The position numbers and the translations under genes were made by a program. DNA of 64,000 nucleotides from Nemophila menziesii (lineage: Eukaryota; Streptophyta; Magnoliopsida; Boraginales; Hydrophyllaceae): the NCBI GenBank assembly GCA_029959085.1, contig JARWIR010000031.1, positions 8,618,001 through 8,682,000 of the forward strand. Reading direction: 5' to 3'. Of the stretch, positions 23,341-36,116 are shown in pieces. The notes under the pieces were generated by a model. It did not search any database. It had not been told where the DNA came from and saw only the letters and a program-made list of their open reading frames with translations. Numbering within the stretch: the stretch's first letter is position 1; the number at the start of each line of letters is the position of its first letter.

Positions 23341-24615
23341 ATTTTTCCAAAAAAAAAAAATTAATCAGTTGCAAATTTAATGTACAACTATAACAAGACA
23401 AATTATTTGTCTAATTTTTCGTGTGATTTCAATGAAACACTACTCATCGCGTGTTTAACTTGTATTTAAAACATTTTTTCTTGTTTTTTTATTAAAAATG
23501 ATTGTTCCAAAAATGTGAAAAATATTAGATTTTGTAACATTTAATGATGCGAACTGTGTTTACACTTAATGCAACACATAATTTTGTGGCTTATTAATAT
23601 ATTACAGAAGTTAAAGCATCACATTAGCACGTTAAATAAAATCTAGAGTGAAAGTAAATTTTATTGGGAAGGTGATCATAAATAATATTGTCTTGTCGAT
23701 TTTGAATTCAGATGTATTTTTAGACCTATACAAGTACATAGATTTTGTGTTATTTTCATATACATGTTGTAATTAACCTCATTGTAAACTACCTAAATTT
23801 ATTGTCACAAATAATTACATAGTAAGCTTTATTTATCTATGTTATAAACTTGTAATCATTCATGAATATTATGTTAAATATATCAACAACTAATTAGTTG
23901 TGGCATAACTAACTCTTAGCTTGTAATACAACTTAGTATTTTAGGAATCGTTTATAATTTTATTTTATTTTCAATAGACGTATAGATGTGTATAATAATG
24001 TTTCAACTTTTTAGCCAATAATTTCATCCTTATAAGACATGAGTATTATCGATTCCTTTAAGAATTAATATAATTTTACAAAGTCTATACATGATATTGT
24101 AAAATTAGTCAAATTTTGTACAAGAATAAAAAAAAACACCAATGAGCCTACAAATCCTATAGAGTTTTTACAATCAATAAAGATCTTATAGAATTTCAAA
24201 TGAATACACAATAATAGTTAATACAAATATGAAACAAATACCTATATTCTTATTTAATAACATTTAATGAAACTTAATTAAAATCTGATACACATGTTGG
24301 TATATAATTTTTCAATGTAAAGTTACATGTACTTTCCATAAAACTTAAATTGCAATTCAATACATGTGTTTGTGGATTGATTCGTTAATTGTTTCTTACG
24401 TTCGTTTTAGATTTTTTTTTATTCAATACCATTTAATAAATCATACCTACAAAAACATATTTTGAAGATAGATACATTATATAGAAACCAACATAAAAGA
24501 CAAAAAAAAAATTCATACACAATTAAAGAACATAAATATATAAATCTATCTATTATATACAGATATGTTTGATAAATATATTTGTGTTTTTATATATTGA
24601 ATTAGTAAAATACTT
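23341..24615. repeat. Backbone repeat, partial gamma plus beta
   Basis: Joins eta directly to the second half of gamma (TAACAAGACAAATTATTTGT, CTAGAGTGAAAGTAAATTTTA) and then beta (TTGTAATTAACCTCATTGTA). The same junction exists at 40670, which marks the second unit type. Confidence 0.7.
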
Positions 24616-25270
24616 ATATATATATATGTGTTTGTTAAAAGATACATATTTGCAAATTTTTATAAAATACAAAAATATATTTTTATAGATATCTTAAATA
24701 CTTAGACATATACATAAAAACAGTTGAAAAATTTATTAAAATAATAATGATTTAAACTAGATCATTAGATTTATAATATTATTTTGGTATACTAGTATTG
24801 TATCAATTAATTAGTTATTATAGTGGAACTGATACAAAAATATGATAAATTAATATTGTTGGAGAGAAATATGAAATGAAACTTAGAGTTACGTTTTAGA
24901 TTGTACATATTTTTATAACTTTGGTGATTACGTCAGGTGACAGCGAGTTTAGGTGGGTTTAAGTAAAGGAAGAAGAAATTTTAAATAGTTAGCTTCAATA
25001 ACCTACCAATGTAGGGCCTAAGTAAAGAAAAGCCTTCATTTGGTTCTTTGTTTTGATCGGTTTAGCTTGGATTCATACTCAATCATAACTACCACTACTA
25101 AAGAAGAGTTTATATATGAAATATATAAGCACTAGATATGACCCGTTCCTGAAGATATTTCTAAGTAATTAATTCGACCTTTACAAACGTTGTAATAATA
25201 AAAAGGGAGGGTGATGTGATTTTGATTTAGATAATAAACGAGAATATGAGAAATTAATAGGAATTATGAG
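24616..25270. repeat. Backbone repeat, delta module
   Basis: After a short (TA)n/TG tract: GTTGGAGAGAAATATGAAAT, GGGCCTAAGTAAAGAAAAGC, AGAGTTTATATATGAAATAT and AAAAAGGGAGGGTGATGTGA. Non-coding. Confidence 0.7.
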
Positions 25271-25800
25271 AGGTTTGTGTTGATTTTGAGTTTTAATATG
25301 AAGAGTTTGGTGTATACTACTTTATTATATTAATACTCAAACTAAAAATTAAAAAAATATGTGGCATACATATGTAGTATGAACCAAATTAAAGACAACC
25401 CATCAATGACATAATTGGTATGAAATAAAAGAATGACATAAAATCTCATTTATTTTAGGTGTGAAAAAAAAACTTATCCTTTACAAATTTAATATATAGT
25501 TATAACAAGACATAACATTTGTCTCAATTTTTGTGTCAAATCAAAGAAACACGGCTTATCGTGAGTTTAACTTGGACACAAAATATTTTCGCTGGTTCTT
25601 TTATTCAAATTGAGTTCTACAAATGTGAAAAATATTTGATTTTGTGATATTTGAGCTATAAGAGCACTTAATAATTATTTAACTTATTAGAATGAGAATT
25701 TCAGTTCAAGAAACATATATACTTACAGTTACACATATGTTAAAACATCCCCTAAAATAAACAAACTCAATTTTCACATTTCAATTAATTAAAAATTACA
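25271..25800. repeat. Backbone repeat, gamma-prime module
   Basis: GAGTTTGGTGTATACTACTT, CATACATATGTAGTATGAAC and AAACACGGCTTATCGTGAGT. It passes into iota instead of theta, as at 43200. Confidence 0.65.
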
Positions 25801-26780
25801 ATAAACAATTTACATAAACGAGGGTTGAGTAGGTGGCAGGAGAAGATAATTTTGAGAGGTGGTTTAGACATTCGAGTTGGTAAATGTGATTAATATGGCT
25901 TTATGTACATATATATAAAAATGATATTTAAGAATAATTTTTTTAACTGATTAAATTTTAATCGTTTAACATTGTTGAGGGAAAAACTAATTTTGAAAAG
26001 AAATTTGGGACTTGAGGAGATCTCTTCAAGAACCGTTGACAAAGATCTCATCTATAAATTTTGAAATAAGTGGTAATTTAGTCCCTCCTGATATTCGATT
26101 CTATATCATAACATTCATCACAATAAAAAAAATCTGGTAAAATCATTTGACTACTAAAAAATTGTAGTAATAATTTATTGGATGTCAAAATTTTTTTACC
26201 AATACTCATGGACAACAAATTTTAAATGAATTTACAATTTGATCATTGACCATGCCATTTCATCACAATTATTTATTTTTAGGAGATAAATGTTGTGATG
26301 AAATAACATGATCACGATTAGATTGTAATAATTTATGTTTCCTAGAAGATTAGAATAAACATGATTGTTAAACCTTTAAAGTTGAATCGATGTTTATAAG
26401 AGTTTCAGAAAAGGAGATGTATATGTTGCAGTTTTTCATAATAGATATAGTTATGGAAATATCTATAAACAGTTGTTGTATTGGTGAAAAATATGAAATA
26501 ATAGCATCTATTTATATGTGAGCAGATGACTAAAATGAGAATGAACAAGAAGATTCTGGATTTCAAAAATCATCAATTTTGATTAATACAACAATATATA
26601 TAAAAGTTTTAATCAATGGTGATAAATATCAGCATATAAAAGACATGGGTGTTATCTCTATAGATCCCTTTAAGTCTCTCAGTATAAAAGATGACTTGGA
26701 TTTATACTTTTTTCTTCAATGGTTAGGATGCTCCAAAAAACATATAATTAATATTATGGAACCCATTACAATTTAATTAT
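25801..26780. repeat. Backbone repeat, iota module
   Basis: Markers GGGTTGAGTAGGTGGCAGGA, TTTTGAGAGGTGGTTTAGAC, TGACCATGCCATTTCATCAC with the inverse-like TGATGAAATAACATGATCAC about 60 bp later, and ATAAAAGACATGGGTGTTAT. Homologues at 32290, 43200 and 62290. A short frame at 26579-26776 is not kept in the other copies. Confidence 0.7.
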
Positions 26781-27007
26781 ATATTATATTTATACCATAT
26801 ATATATATATATAAATCCAATAACAATTGTACTATTATAGTTATAATCCCATAAAATTAATTTGTTGGTTTGTTCTATATAATTATCATTATCGACTTAC
26901 TTTATTAATCTATCAAATATATAAATTCATTTTTTATTTATTAATTTTTGGTAAATATATACCTTAAATATGAATGTATATCTTCATTTTGATTCAATTT
27001 TGAAGCC

Positions 27008-27079
<72 letters not shown>

Positions 27080-27090
27080 AAATAATTGAG
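26781..27090. repeat. AT-rich epsilon start with long (TA)n
   Basis: Contains TAGTTATAATCCCATAAAAT and a pure (TA)n tract at about 27009-27075. Equivalent to 34883-35130 and 63440-63710. Confidence 0.8.
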
Positions 27091-27949
27091 TATAAAAATA
27101 TCAAGTTATTATATCTTTTTGGACATAATTAATGTTAGTATAATATAAAAAATTTAGACCATACATATCAATATTATATAACATGTGTTGACCAAAGGTT
27201 GTGAATCTACATTATAAATCATTTTTTTTAACAATTCACATCCTCTACATAAACGATTATTAGGATAATCTACACTCCCTACATTCACTCCTTTATTTTA
27301 TTTCATATTTTTGAACATATTTTTTTTATTTTAAACAAAAAAATATTTATAATTATTACCATATTATTTTTTCGTCAAAACCATTTTAATTTATTGGACG
27401 ATATAAATGCATTTTAAAAACGGTAACGACGTCATAATATTAATATTTAATGAATTTTCTAAAACACTTTCTTTCAATTTTTTATGTATATTTTTATTGA
27501 GTTTGTGACCTTTTAAATTATTTATATTTTACCGCTACATATTTATGATAAAATAAACTTTTTAAATTGACACGTCTACGATACATAAAAGACGACCACG
27601 ATCATTTGTAACCCATTAATTTACTTATTCGCACTAAATGCAATAATTGTTTTTAATAATAAAAGAAAACTTAATTGTCTCTTATATCACTCCATACACA
27701 CTATGCACAGTATTCTATTTTTTTATCCTAGCGTGTTGGATATCTTACTTTCTTCTAGGGGACTTAGGTTCGATACTGTAAATGGACCAAAACTTATTTT
27801 AAAGGCTCACATAAGGGATTGGGGTTCGTTTCCTTGTTAATAAAACAAAATCTTATCTTTTACATGACCCATAAAACGAGCGAATTTTAAAACCTCACAT
27901 AAGGGATTGGGGTTCGTTTCCTTGTTAATAAAACAAAATCTTATCTTTT
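27091..27949. repeat. Backbone repeat, epsilon module
   Basis: Very close to 4264-5220, including GTGTTGACCAAAGGTTGTGA and the tRNA-like pair TAGCGTGTTGG (27729-27739) / GGTTCGATACT (27767-27777). A local duplication repeats CTCACATAAGGGATTGGGGT at 27806 and 27893. Confidence 0.75.
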
Positions 27950-29520
27950 AACCTGAACATTACATGTAAATCTTACTCTTAACCATACGGTTAAACGTAG
28001 AACTTAACCTTGCACTTTACCTTAAATCTTGAACTTTAAACATAAAACTTTACTTTCATCATAACCTTAAACTTAACCTTAGTTTTAACCTTTACCGTAA
28101 CCCTAACTTTATCTTTACCCTTAAGGTTTGAACCTCAATTCTAATTTGAACTAGATGAAAATTCATTGTGCTGATATTTGACCTCAAACCTAAATCTTAT
28201 AACCTTAACCTTAACACTAACCTTATCCTTTAAGGTTTGAACCTTAATTCCGACCTTACCCAAATGAAGATTTATCACGATTATATCTGGCCTCGAACCT
28301 TAAATATGTATAACTTGAAAGTTAAACATCAAACCCTAAACCTTAAACTTACCCTTAGACTTGACCTTTACCTTAAAGATAACCCTTAGACTGAACCTTA
28401 ACCTTTACCATAACCTAAAATTTAAACTTTAACCATAACCTTTAAACTTAACATTAACTGTAATCCTAACTTAACCATAACATTAAACATAACCTTATCC
28501 ATGACCTTAGCCTTATTCTTAGCCATAGAATTAACCATAACCTTTGCCCTAGACTTAAACTTTGCCTTAGCTTTTGCTTTAGACTTTTCCTTAGTCTTAG
28601 CCTTATCCTTAGCCTAAATATTAGTCTTTACTTTAGTCTTATCCTTATCCCTATATATACCTGTTGCCTCAGCAATAGCCTTAAACTTAACCTTAACATT
28701 AAACTTATATGTAACTTAAAATTTAACTTAACCTAAACATTAAATCGAACCTTATAATTAACCTTAACATTAACCTTAACCTCAAACTTATCCTTAACCT
28801 CAACCAATACTTTACTCTTTAACCTTAACATTAACCTCAACCCCTTAATTATTAACCTTAAACACATCAGTAACTTTATTCTTAAAATTAACCTAACATT
28901 AACCTTAACCATAGCCTTAACCTTAACCTTAGACTTAAACTTAAACTTTGACTTAGCCATTACTTAACATTAACCGTAATATTAACCTTAACCTTAACCT
29001 CAACCATAGTTTTTCCCTTATCATTTAACTTAGTGTTAATTTAATCCTTAATCTTAACCTAATCCTTAATTGTAACCTTAAACTTAACCTAAAATATTAT
29101 ACCTTAAACCGTAAACCTTATATCATACTATTTAGTGTTTGATTTCACTTTAACCTTAACCTTAACCCAAACCTTAATCTTAAACTTAACCTTAACCTTA
29201 ACCTTAACCTTAACCTTAAATTTTATACCTTTAACCGTAAACCATAAACGTAAACTTTAAACTATACAACTTAGTGATTGCTTTCAATTTAACATTAACT
29301 TTAACCATATCCCTTAAACCTAAGTCTTATATCTCAAACCTCAAAACGTAAATTTAACCTTAATCTTAACCTCAATCCTTAAACTTTACATTAACCTTAA
29401 TCTTCGTGTTTGCCTTTATGTTAAATTATTTAACCTTAACATTGAACCTTGAACCTTAACCCTTAAACGATAAATCTTAAACCTTAACCTTAACCTTAAC
29501 TTTAGACATTTCCTAAACCT
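27950..29520 (+). repeat. CCTTAA hexamer array (diverged)
   Basis: About 1.5 kb. Includes CCATACGGTTAAACGTAGAA at its 5' side as in 5240-5280, then degenerate CCTTAA, with a short run of clean AACCTT repeats around 29190-29218. Non-coding. Confidence 0.9.
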
Positions 29521-30940
29521 TAAATGCAATCCATGATAACGATGCCAACAAACTTTGTATCCCCCTAGGTGTGAGGTTAATTACGCACCCAAGAGAGTAA
29601 CTCCACACAAAGATTTATGGATCATTCCAAGTAGTAAAGTAAAATTTTTATCATCTCCATAGGGACTATAAAACTTATGGTGTGTGTGTTTAATGACTTT
29701 GAATAAAATGGTATGTAACAAAATAATATATATTGGTTTGGGTTTTAATAATTATTAATATAGGGATTAACTTAGTGAGGAAACTAGCCTGACATAATTA
29801 TTTTATTTTTATTCGATTAGAAATAAACACCTCTAATATCTACTCCCACCTTTAAATTTCCCCTACCGGGTGTAATTCATTAACTAGGGCTAATAAATTA
29901 AGTGGACTTTAAAACGAAAAAAACCATATGCAAGATAATATAAAGTACGTATGAATAAATACCAGTTAATCAAAAACCCTAAATTCATAGAAAAGCCTCA
30001 ATTCATAATTCTAGGGTTCATAAGAAATCATGAAGATGTTAATGACTTCTTCTTTCTTCTCGTCTGACTTTGTCTTCAATCGGGTTTTAAAGATAATTTA
30101 TAGTGTAATATTTGTAGCTCTCTTTCTAGGGTCAATATGGTTTCAACCTAGTAAAAATCTTGGCCCATGGTGTTTTTTACAAAAACTAGATGGCCTTCGT
30201 CGTCTCAAAGAAACATCCATAGATTCCTCGGTATGGTCACGCAAACTAGATTTAAATGGATATATGATGGTGTTGAACCGGTGTTTAACTCTTTACTAAT
30301 AGTTCTCATCATTACTTTAAGGTTTGCAGCATATTCAGAAAACATATACTCAAAATTAATAGGGTAAGACTTCCATCCTATATTGGATTGTCCAATATTA
30401 ACATCTTAACTATTAATTATATTGATAAAAACAAATATCATATGTTAACTAGGTAGTTACTTAATTAGTTTTTTAATGACATAAATATAGGGTATGTCTC
30501 ATAATAATATTGGTATTGGACTATCCAATATTAGATAGAATTATTTTCTAAATAAATATAGAGTCATATAGTCTAATTTTTTAGTAACATCGAAAAATGT
30601 AGAACTTTTTTTAAATAATATATGGTAATATAATGCAATTAAATCAAAAGCAATTCTGGGTTTAATTTTGTATGTGTATATTATACTTATAATAGGGAAA
30701 TGGTTGGATAAACTAGAAATGTAGTATTGGCTAGAACTTTTACTATATCGGATGTTGAAAAAGGTAACACTATGGCATTTTAGGGATCTGAACATAAAAT
30801 AAAATAAAGTCGACAACACTATGAAAATCATTAAAATTAATTCTACTAAAAATTCGGTAACTTTAATCCTTGATTTTTGGCGTAGTGAGAACAAAACAAA
30901 AGGTGACAACTAAAAACACACACTGTTATTCATTGTTACA
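29521..30940. repeat. Backbone repeat, eta module
   Basis: Starts CCATGATAACGATGCCAAC, with TTTGTATCCCCCTAGGTGTG and CTTAGTGAGGAAACTAGCCT. It has the longest open frame among eta copies (30030-30299, 89 codons, starting MKMLMTSSFF), with no recognised domain; the equivalent frames at 15440, 22830, 40217 and 47150 are interrupted. Could be a decayed coding segment or chance. Ends with the 16280-like phrase GTAGTGAGAACAAAACAAAA. Confidence 0.7.
30377..30538. repeat. Inverted-repeat pair in eta (hairpin or small MITE-like segment)
   Basis: CCTATATTGGATTGTCCAAT (from 30377) pairs with TATTGGACTATCCAATATTA (from 30514) in inverted orientation, with about 115 bp between the arms. Each arm is itself a near-palindrome (TATTGGATTGTCCAATA). 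Present in the other eta copies at about 15835-16000, 23175-23335 and 40490-40660. No clear target duplication. Confidence 0.6.
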
Positions 30941-31719
30941 ACTAAAAACAGTGAGTTGAGGTGGGTTTAAGTAAAGCAAGCAGAACTTATTAAAAAACTG
31001 ACGTTGGGCCTAAATAAAGAAAAGCCTTCATTTTGGACTTTGCATCGATCGATTTACCCTAGGTTCATACTCAATCATAACAACCACTACTTAAGAAGAG
31101 TTTATATATGAAATATATAAGCACAAGAAATGGCCCGTTCTTGAAGACATTTCCAAAAAATTAATTCTACTTTTACAAATGTTATAATAATAAAAAGGGA
31201 GGGTGATGTGATGATAAACGAGAAGACGAGAAATTACTGGGAATTATGAGATTTTTGTGGGTATTTTGAAGTTTAATAGAAACAGTTAGGTGTATACTAC
31301 ATTATAATATAAATACTCGAACTAGATGTTAAAAAATGTATCACATACATATGTAGTATGAACCCAATTAAAGACAACACATCAATGACTTATTTTGTAT
31401 AAATTAAAAGAAAGACAGCTAATCTCATATATATTAGGTGTGCAACAAAAAACTCATCGTTTGCAACTTTAATGTAGAGTTATAACTAGACATATCATTT
31501 CTCTAAATTCTTGTGTGATATCAAAGAAACACGGCTTACCAAGAGTTTAACTTGGACATAAAACAACTTTGCTTGTTCTTCAATTAAAATTAATCTATCT
31601 ACAAATGTGAAAAATATTGGATTTTGTTACATTTGTCGTATAATAGCTCTTAACAATTAAGTATATTATTAGTATGTGAATTTTAATTCAAGAAACATAT
31701 ATACTTACAGTTACAAAGA
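30941..31719. repeat. Backbone repeat, truncated delta plus gamma-prime
   Basis: Alpha and beta are missing here: eta jumps into delta at GTGAGTTGAGGTGGGTTTAA. It continues with AGAGTTTATATATGAAATAT, AAAAAGGGAGGGTGATGTGA, TTAGGTGTATACTACATTAT and ACGGCTTACCAAGAGTTTAA. Confidence 0.7.
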
Positions 31720-32290
31720 TTTAAAAAAAATTCCCCTAAAAGAAACAAACTCAATTTTCACATTTCAAGCATTTCAAAATGACAATAAACAATTTATATA
31801 AATCTATCAAGGGTGGCTGACCAGGGTGTTGTTTAGTCCAATTTAATCGCCAATAAAAAACATTTTGCTAGATTATTTTCCAAATAATTTACTACAAGTT
31901 ATAATAAGTACGGACCACCACTGAGTAACTGAATATTAGTATTATTCATCTCCGACCACTACCCACCGACAACCGCTGGCACCGCCACCTAGGGAGAACT
32001 CATTGATTCATTGACTATAAAGCCATTGAGTATTTATAATATATATATTTAAACACCATCCACCGACCACCAACACACCCACCAGGTGTACTTAGTAATT
32101 CAATGAGTACGAAATCACTAAGTACGAAATCGTAGATTAGAGAAATCAATAATTATGAAAAATTATTGAGTATATTAAGTTAATCTCTAACTATACTTAG
32201 ACAATCAGCAAAACTACACTCAAAATCATTGAGTATACTTCTGGATTTCTAAATATTACCTAAAAATGGCACACATTTATATTTATGATT
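31720..32290. repeat. Backbone repeat, theta module
   Basis: TCTCCGACCACTACCCACCG, CACCATCCACCGACCACCAA and the theta hairpin at about 32090-32130 (one arm carries TAGTAATT instead of TAGTGATT). No gene. Confidence 0.7.
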
Positions 32291-32956
32291 GAACCAATAC
32301 AATAATTAATAAACAATAAATAAATCTATCATACCTATAAGAAAATAAAATATTAAAAAAGTTATAAAATATTTACAGAAAATAATTAAAAAATGATGAC
32401 GTATTTTTTAATATTATAGATCTATGTTGAATGTTACAACAAGAAAAAAAGCACATCAAATAATCATGAACAACAAAACCTCATCAAAAAGTTTCGCTCG
32501 GATAGTTAGATCTGTTATATCAAACTCAACTGCTCAAACTCCAATCTACCATGGAATGATAGATCTACCGATAGAAAATAGTCTGCAGCAGTAGGTTGGA
32601 TGAGAAGAGTAATTTTAGAGGTGGTTTAGTAGGTTGGATGATAGATCTACCGATAGAAAATAGTCTGCAGGGAAATGTTTCGAAATAGTTGTTGTGTTGA
32701 TGGAAAAATATCAGAATAGCATCCAGATTTCAAAAATCATCAAGTTTGATTATATAACAATATATATATATAAGTATATATGTTGTTAATCAAAGATGAT
32801 AAATATAAGAATATAAAAGACACGGGTGTGATCGCTTTAGAGCCGTCTCTCAACATATATACAAGATGACTTAGTTTGTCCCCTTATCTTTGATGGTTGG
32901 GATCGCTCCAAAAAATATATAACTAATATTATGGGACGCACTATAATTTAATTATA
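32291..32956. repeat. Backbone repeat, shortened iota module
   Basis: Contains AAGTTTCGCTCGGATAGTTA and a duplicated phrase GATAGATCTACCGATAGAAA (about 32558 and 32641), and ends TAATTTAATTATA at 32956, where the Helitron is inserted. The homologous uninterrupted end is seen near 26770, 44190 and 63435. Confidence 0.65.
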
Positions 32957-33009
32957 CTAGGTAAAACCCGTGTCTGAAGACACTGTTGCGTTAACGGAAA
33001 TCAAATACG

Positions 33010-34195
33010 GTATCTAAGGGTAAAGGTCAAGGTCAAAGTTAGAATAAGGTTGTTATTTTTTTTCTCATCAAGAAGAAGGTTAGGTTATAGTTAAGGTTAA
33101 TGTTAAGTTTAAGGTTAGGGTTAAGGTTAGGGTTTAGGTTAACGTTAAGGATATGGTTAATTTTAAGGTTAAAGTTAAGGTTAAAGTTAAGGTTAAAGTT
33201 AAGGTTAAAGTTAAGGTTAAAGTTAAGGGCTAAGGTTAAAGTTTTAGTCAAGTTTAAGTTAAATTTAATTTTAAGATTAAGATTAAGTTAGAGTTAAGGT
33301 TTAAGATGAAAAATTTAAGGTTTAACAAAATTCCAGGGTTAAGGTCGAATATTAGCGCGATGATTCTTCATCTGTTTAAGGTTAAGGTTAAGGTTACAGT
33401 TAAGATGAAAGTTAAGGTTAAGGTTACATTTAAGATGAAAGTTAAGGTTAAGGTTTAAAGTTAAAGGGTTAAAGGTTAAGGTAAATTTAAAGGATAAATG
33501 TTAAGGTTAGGGTTAGAATTAAAGTTAAGGTTAAGGTTAAGATTAAGGTTAAGGTATAAAGTTTAAGGTTCAAAGATCAAGCTTTTAAGGTTCAAGGTTA
33601 AGGTTAAATTTTAACTTCAAGGTTAAGATTATGGTTAAGGTTAAGATTAAATTTAATATGAAGGTGAAGGTAAAGGTTAAGGCTTGAGATTTAATGGTTA
33701 AGGTTAAGGGTTTAAGGGTTAAGAGTCACGGTTAAAGTTAAGGTTAAGTGAAGATGATGATAAAGGATTTAAGGTTTATGGTTTAAGGTCAAGGTTTAAG
33801 ATTAAGGTTAAGGTTAAGGTTAAGGTTAAGGTTAAGGTTAAGGTTAAGGTTAAGGTTAAGGTCAAGGTTAAGGTTAAGGTTAAGGTTAAGGTTAAGGTTA
33901 AGGTTAAGGTTAAGGTTAGGTTAAGGTTAGGGTTAAAGTTAAGGTTATGGTTATGGTTAAGGTTAAGGTTAAAGTTAAGGTTAAGGTTAAGGTTAAGGTT
34001 AAGGTTAAGGTTAAGGTTAAGGTTGAGGTTAAGGTTAAGGTTTGGGTTTGATTTTGGGATAGGTTAAGGCTAAGGTTAAGGTTAAGGTTAAGTTTAAGGT
34101 TATGGTTAAGGTTGAAGTTAAGTTTAAGGTTAAGTTTAAGGTTAAAGTTAAGGTTAAGGGTAAAGTTAAGGTTAAGGTTGATAGTTAAGGGTCTA
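33010..34195 (-). repeat. AAGGTT hexamer array inside the Helitron
   Basis: Reads AAGGTT on the plus strand, that is AACCTT on the Helitron's own sense strand, the same sense polarity as the backbone arrays. Around 33803-34040 it is nearly homogeneous (AAGGTT)n with few variants, unlike the diverged backbone arrays, suggesting recent slippage expansion. Encoded K/L/R/V or N/L peptides are low complexity. Confidence 0.9.
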
Positions 34196-34208
34196 TGGTT
34201 ACGGATAT

Positions 34209-34800
34209 GAGAGATATTAGAGATTTTTGAGGAGTAATATGAGAAGTTAGGTACATTCTGATTTATTATATAAATATTATAAATTTATATTAAATGTAAA
34301 GAGTGATCTAATGTTTTTTTAATTTTTTTAATAAGTAAATAAGAATGAATTAATGGTATTATAAAGATCCAAATCGGATTTGCCCCATTGTTCTTAAGTG
34401 TTTCAAGATATTATTATTATCATAATTGTTATTTTTAACTCCACCATATATATCAATATTTTTCAATATTATTTTCCTTCATTGACTTTTCGAAAAATCG
34501 TGTCGGTTAATACATTGCTCCCATATTTCCAATTTGAAATTTTTTCTTTTAAAGGATCAATGTGATTTTTATATAGATATAATAATTGAGAAAATAAAAA
34601 AAAAGATATTTTTGAGAAGAATAAAATAATTATGAGAGAAATTAGAGATTTTTGAGTAGCAATATGAGAAGTTAGGTACATTCTGCTTTATTATATAAAT
34701 ATTATAAATTAAATGTAAAGAGTGATTTAAGGTTTTTTGTTTTATGTTTTTTGTTTTTTGTTAAGTAATTAAGAATTAATTAATGATATTAATAATAAGT
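34209..34800. repeat. Direct duplication within the Helitron, related to gamma-prime
   Basis: TAGAGATTTTTGAGGAGTAA, then GAGAAGTTAGGTACATTCTG and TTTATTATATAAATATTATA at about 34217-34290 recur at about 34641-34710. The same order of motifs (TATGAGAG, then GTTAGGTGTATACTACTTTA, then TTATATAAATACT) is found in gamma-prime of the backbone, so the Helitron and the backbone share ancestry here. Confidence 0.6.
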
Positions 34801-34882
34801 GGGACATCTTGGCCACCACTTATGTTTGGTCAGAATCAATCCTAACCACCACTTATCAAAAAAACTTGTAATATAATATAAA

Positions 34883-36116
34883 TATTATATTTATTCCAAA
34901 TATATATTATAATCCAATAATTTTTTTACTATTATAGTTATAATCCCATAATACTAATATGTTTTCTGTGCTATCTAATTATCAATATCTACTTAATTTT
35001 TTAATCCATTAAATATATAAAGACTTTTTTTATTTATAAGTTTTTACCAAATATATAACTTAAATGTGAATGAATATCTTCAATTTGATTTAATTTTAAA
35101 GCCATAATATATATATATATATATTAAGTTAATAATTGAATACAAAAATATCTTTTTATATATCTTTCTATGGGCATAATAAATGTTATTATAATATGAA
35201 AAAATTTATACCATATATATCAATATTATATAACATCTGTTGACCAACGGTCGTGAATTTACATCATAAAGCACTTTTTAAACAGTTCACATCATTTACA
35301 TATACGATTATAATTATTGATAACATCTGTTGACCAAAGGTCGTGAATTTACATCATAAGCCGTCTACACTATCTAAATTCACTCACTACATTTAATTTC
35401 TTATTTTTGGATATATTTTATTATTTCAAATAAAAAAAATTTATAATTATTACCATATTACTTTTTCGTCAAAACCATCATAATATATTAGACGATATAA
35501 TTGCATATTGAAACAAGTAACAACGCTATTGTTTTAATATTTCAAGAATTTTTTGATACATTTACATTCAATTTTTAATTTATATTTGTTATTGAGTTTG
35601 TGAAATTTAAAATTATTTATCTTTTACCACTACATATATATGATAAAATAAACTTTTTAAAGTGACACGTCAACTCTACATAAAAGACGAACATGATCGT
35701 TTGTGAACCATTAATTCACTTATTCGCACTATTGTAATAATTGTATTTTACTAATAAAAGGAAACTTAATTGTCTCTTATCTCAATCCATACACATTATA
35801 CACAATATTCTATTTTAACCAGGGGACTTAGGTTTGATACCGTAAATGGAACAAAACTTATTTTAAAGGCTAATGTAGGGGATTTGGATTCGCTTGCCTA
35901 TTAATAGAACGGAAGCTTACCTTTTCATTACATATAAATGAAGAACCTTGAATCTCGAACCACGCATAATGAAAATTGAATTAATTTTATAAAAAAATAC
36001 GTGCAAGCTAAATCCTATAAATGTTTTATAAGCATAAAATATTATGTACAAGAAATCAAAAATCATGAACCACACACATCAAAATATTTGGATATGTGTT
36101 AATATAATAAAAAATC
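34883..36116. repeat. Backbone repeat, epsilon module
   Basis: Resumes exactly at the Helitron insertion point (TATTATATTTATTCC). Contains a (TA)n at 35107-35125, a local duplication of CTGTTGACCAACGGTCGTGA near 35236 and 35324, and GACTTAGGTTTGATACCGTA (B-box-like) at about 35824-35843. Confidence 0.7.

Larger units (their letters stand above)
32957..34882 (-). mobile_element. Non-autonomous Helitron filled with hexamer repeats, minus strand
   Basis: On the minus strand the 3' end reads GTGTCTTCAGACAC (hairpin, 32983-32970), a 9-nt spacer, then CTAG (32960-32957) before host T. The 5' end (34882 downwards) reads TTTATATTATATTACAAGTT, then AAGTGGTGGTTAGGATTGAT, matching the Helitron at 51243 (TCTATATTATATTTCGAAGT, AAGTGGTGGCCAGGATCGAT); the canonical TC start has become TT. 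Host bases join as TTTAATTATA|TATTATATTT, the same as the uninterrupted copies near 26770 and 44190, so there is no target duplication. No Rep/helicase coding; contents are mostly AAGGTT repeats and a duplicated AT-rich segment. Confidence 0.88.

Noticed and set aside
30030..30299. 89-codon open frame in eta as a real gene
   Set aside because: No domain recognised, and the homologous positions in four other eta copies are interrupted by stops and indels.
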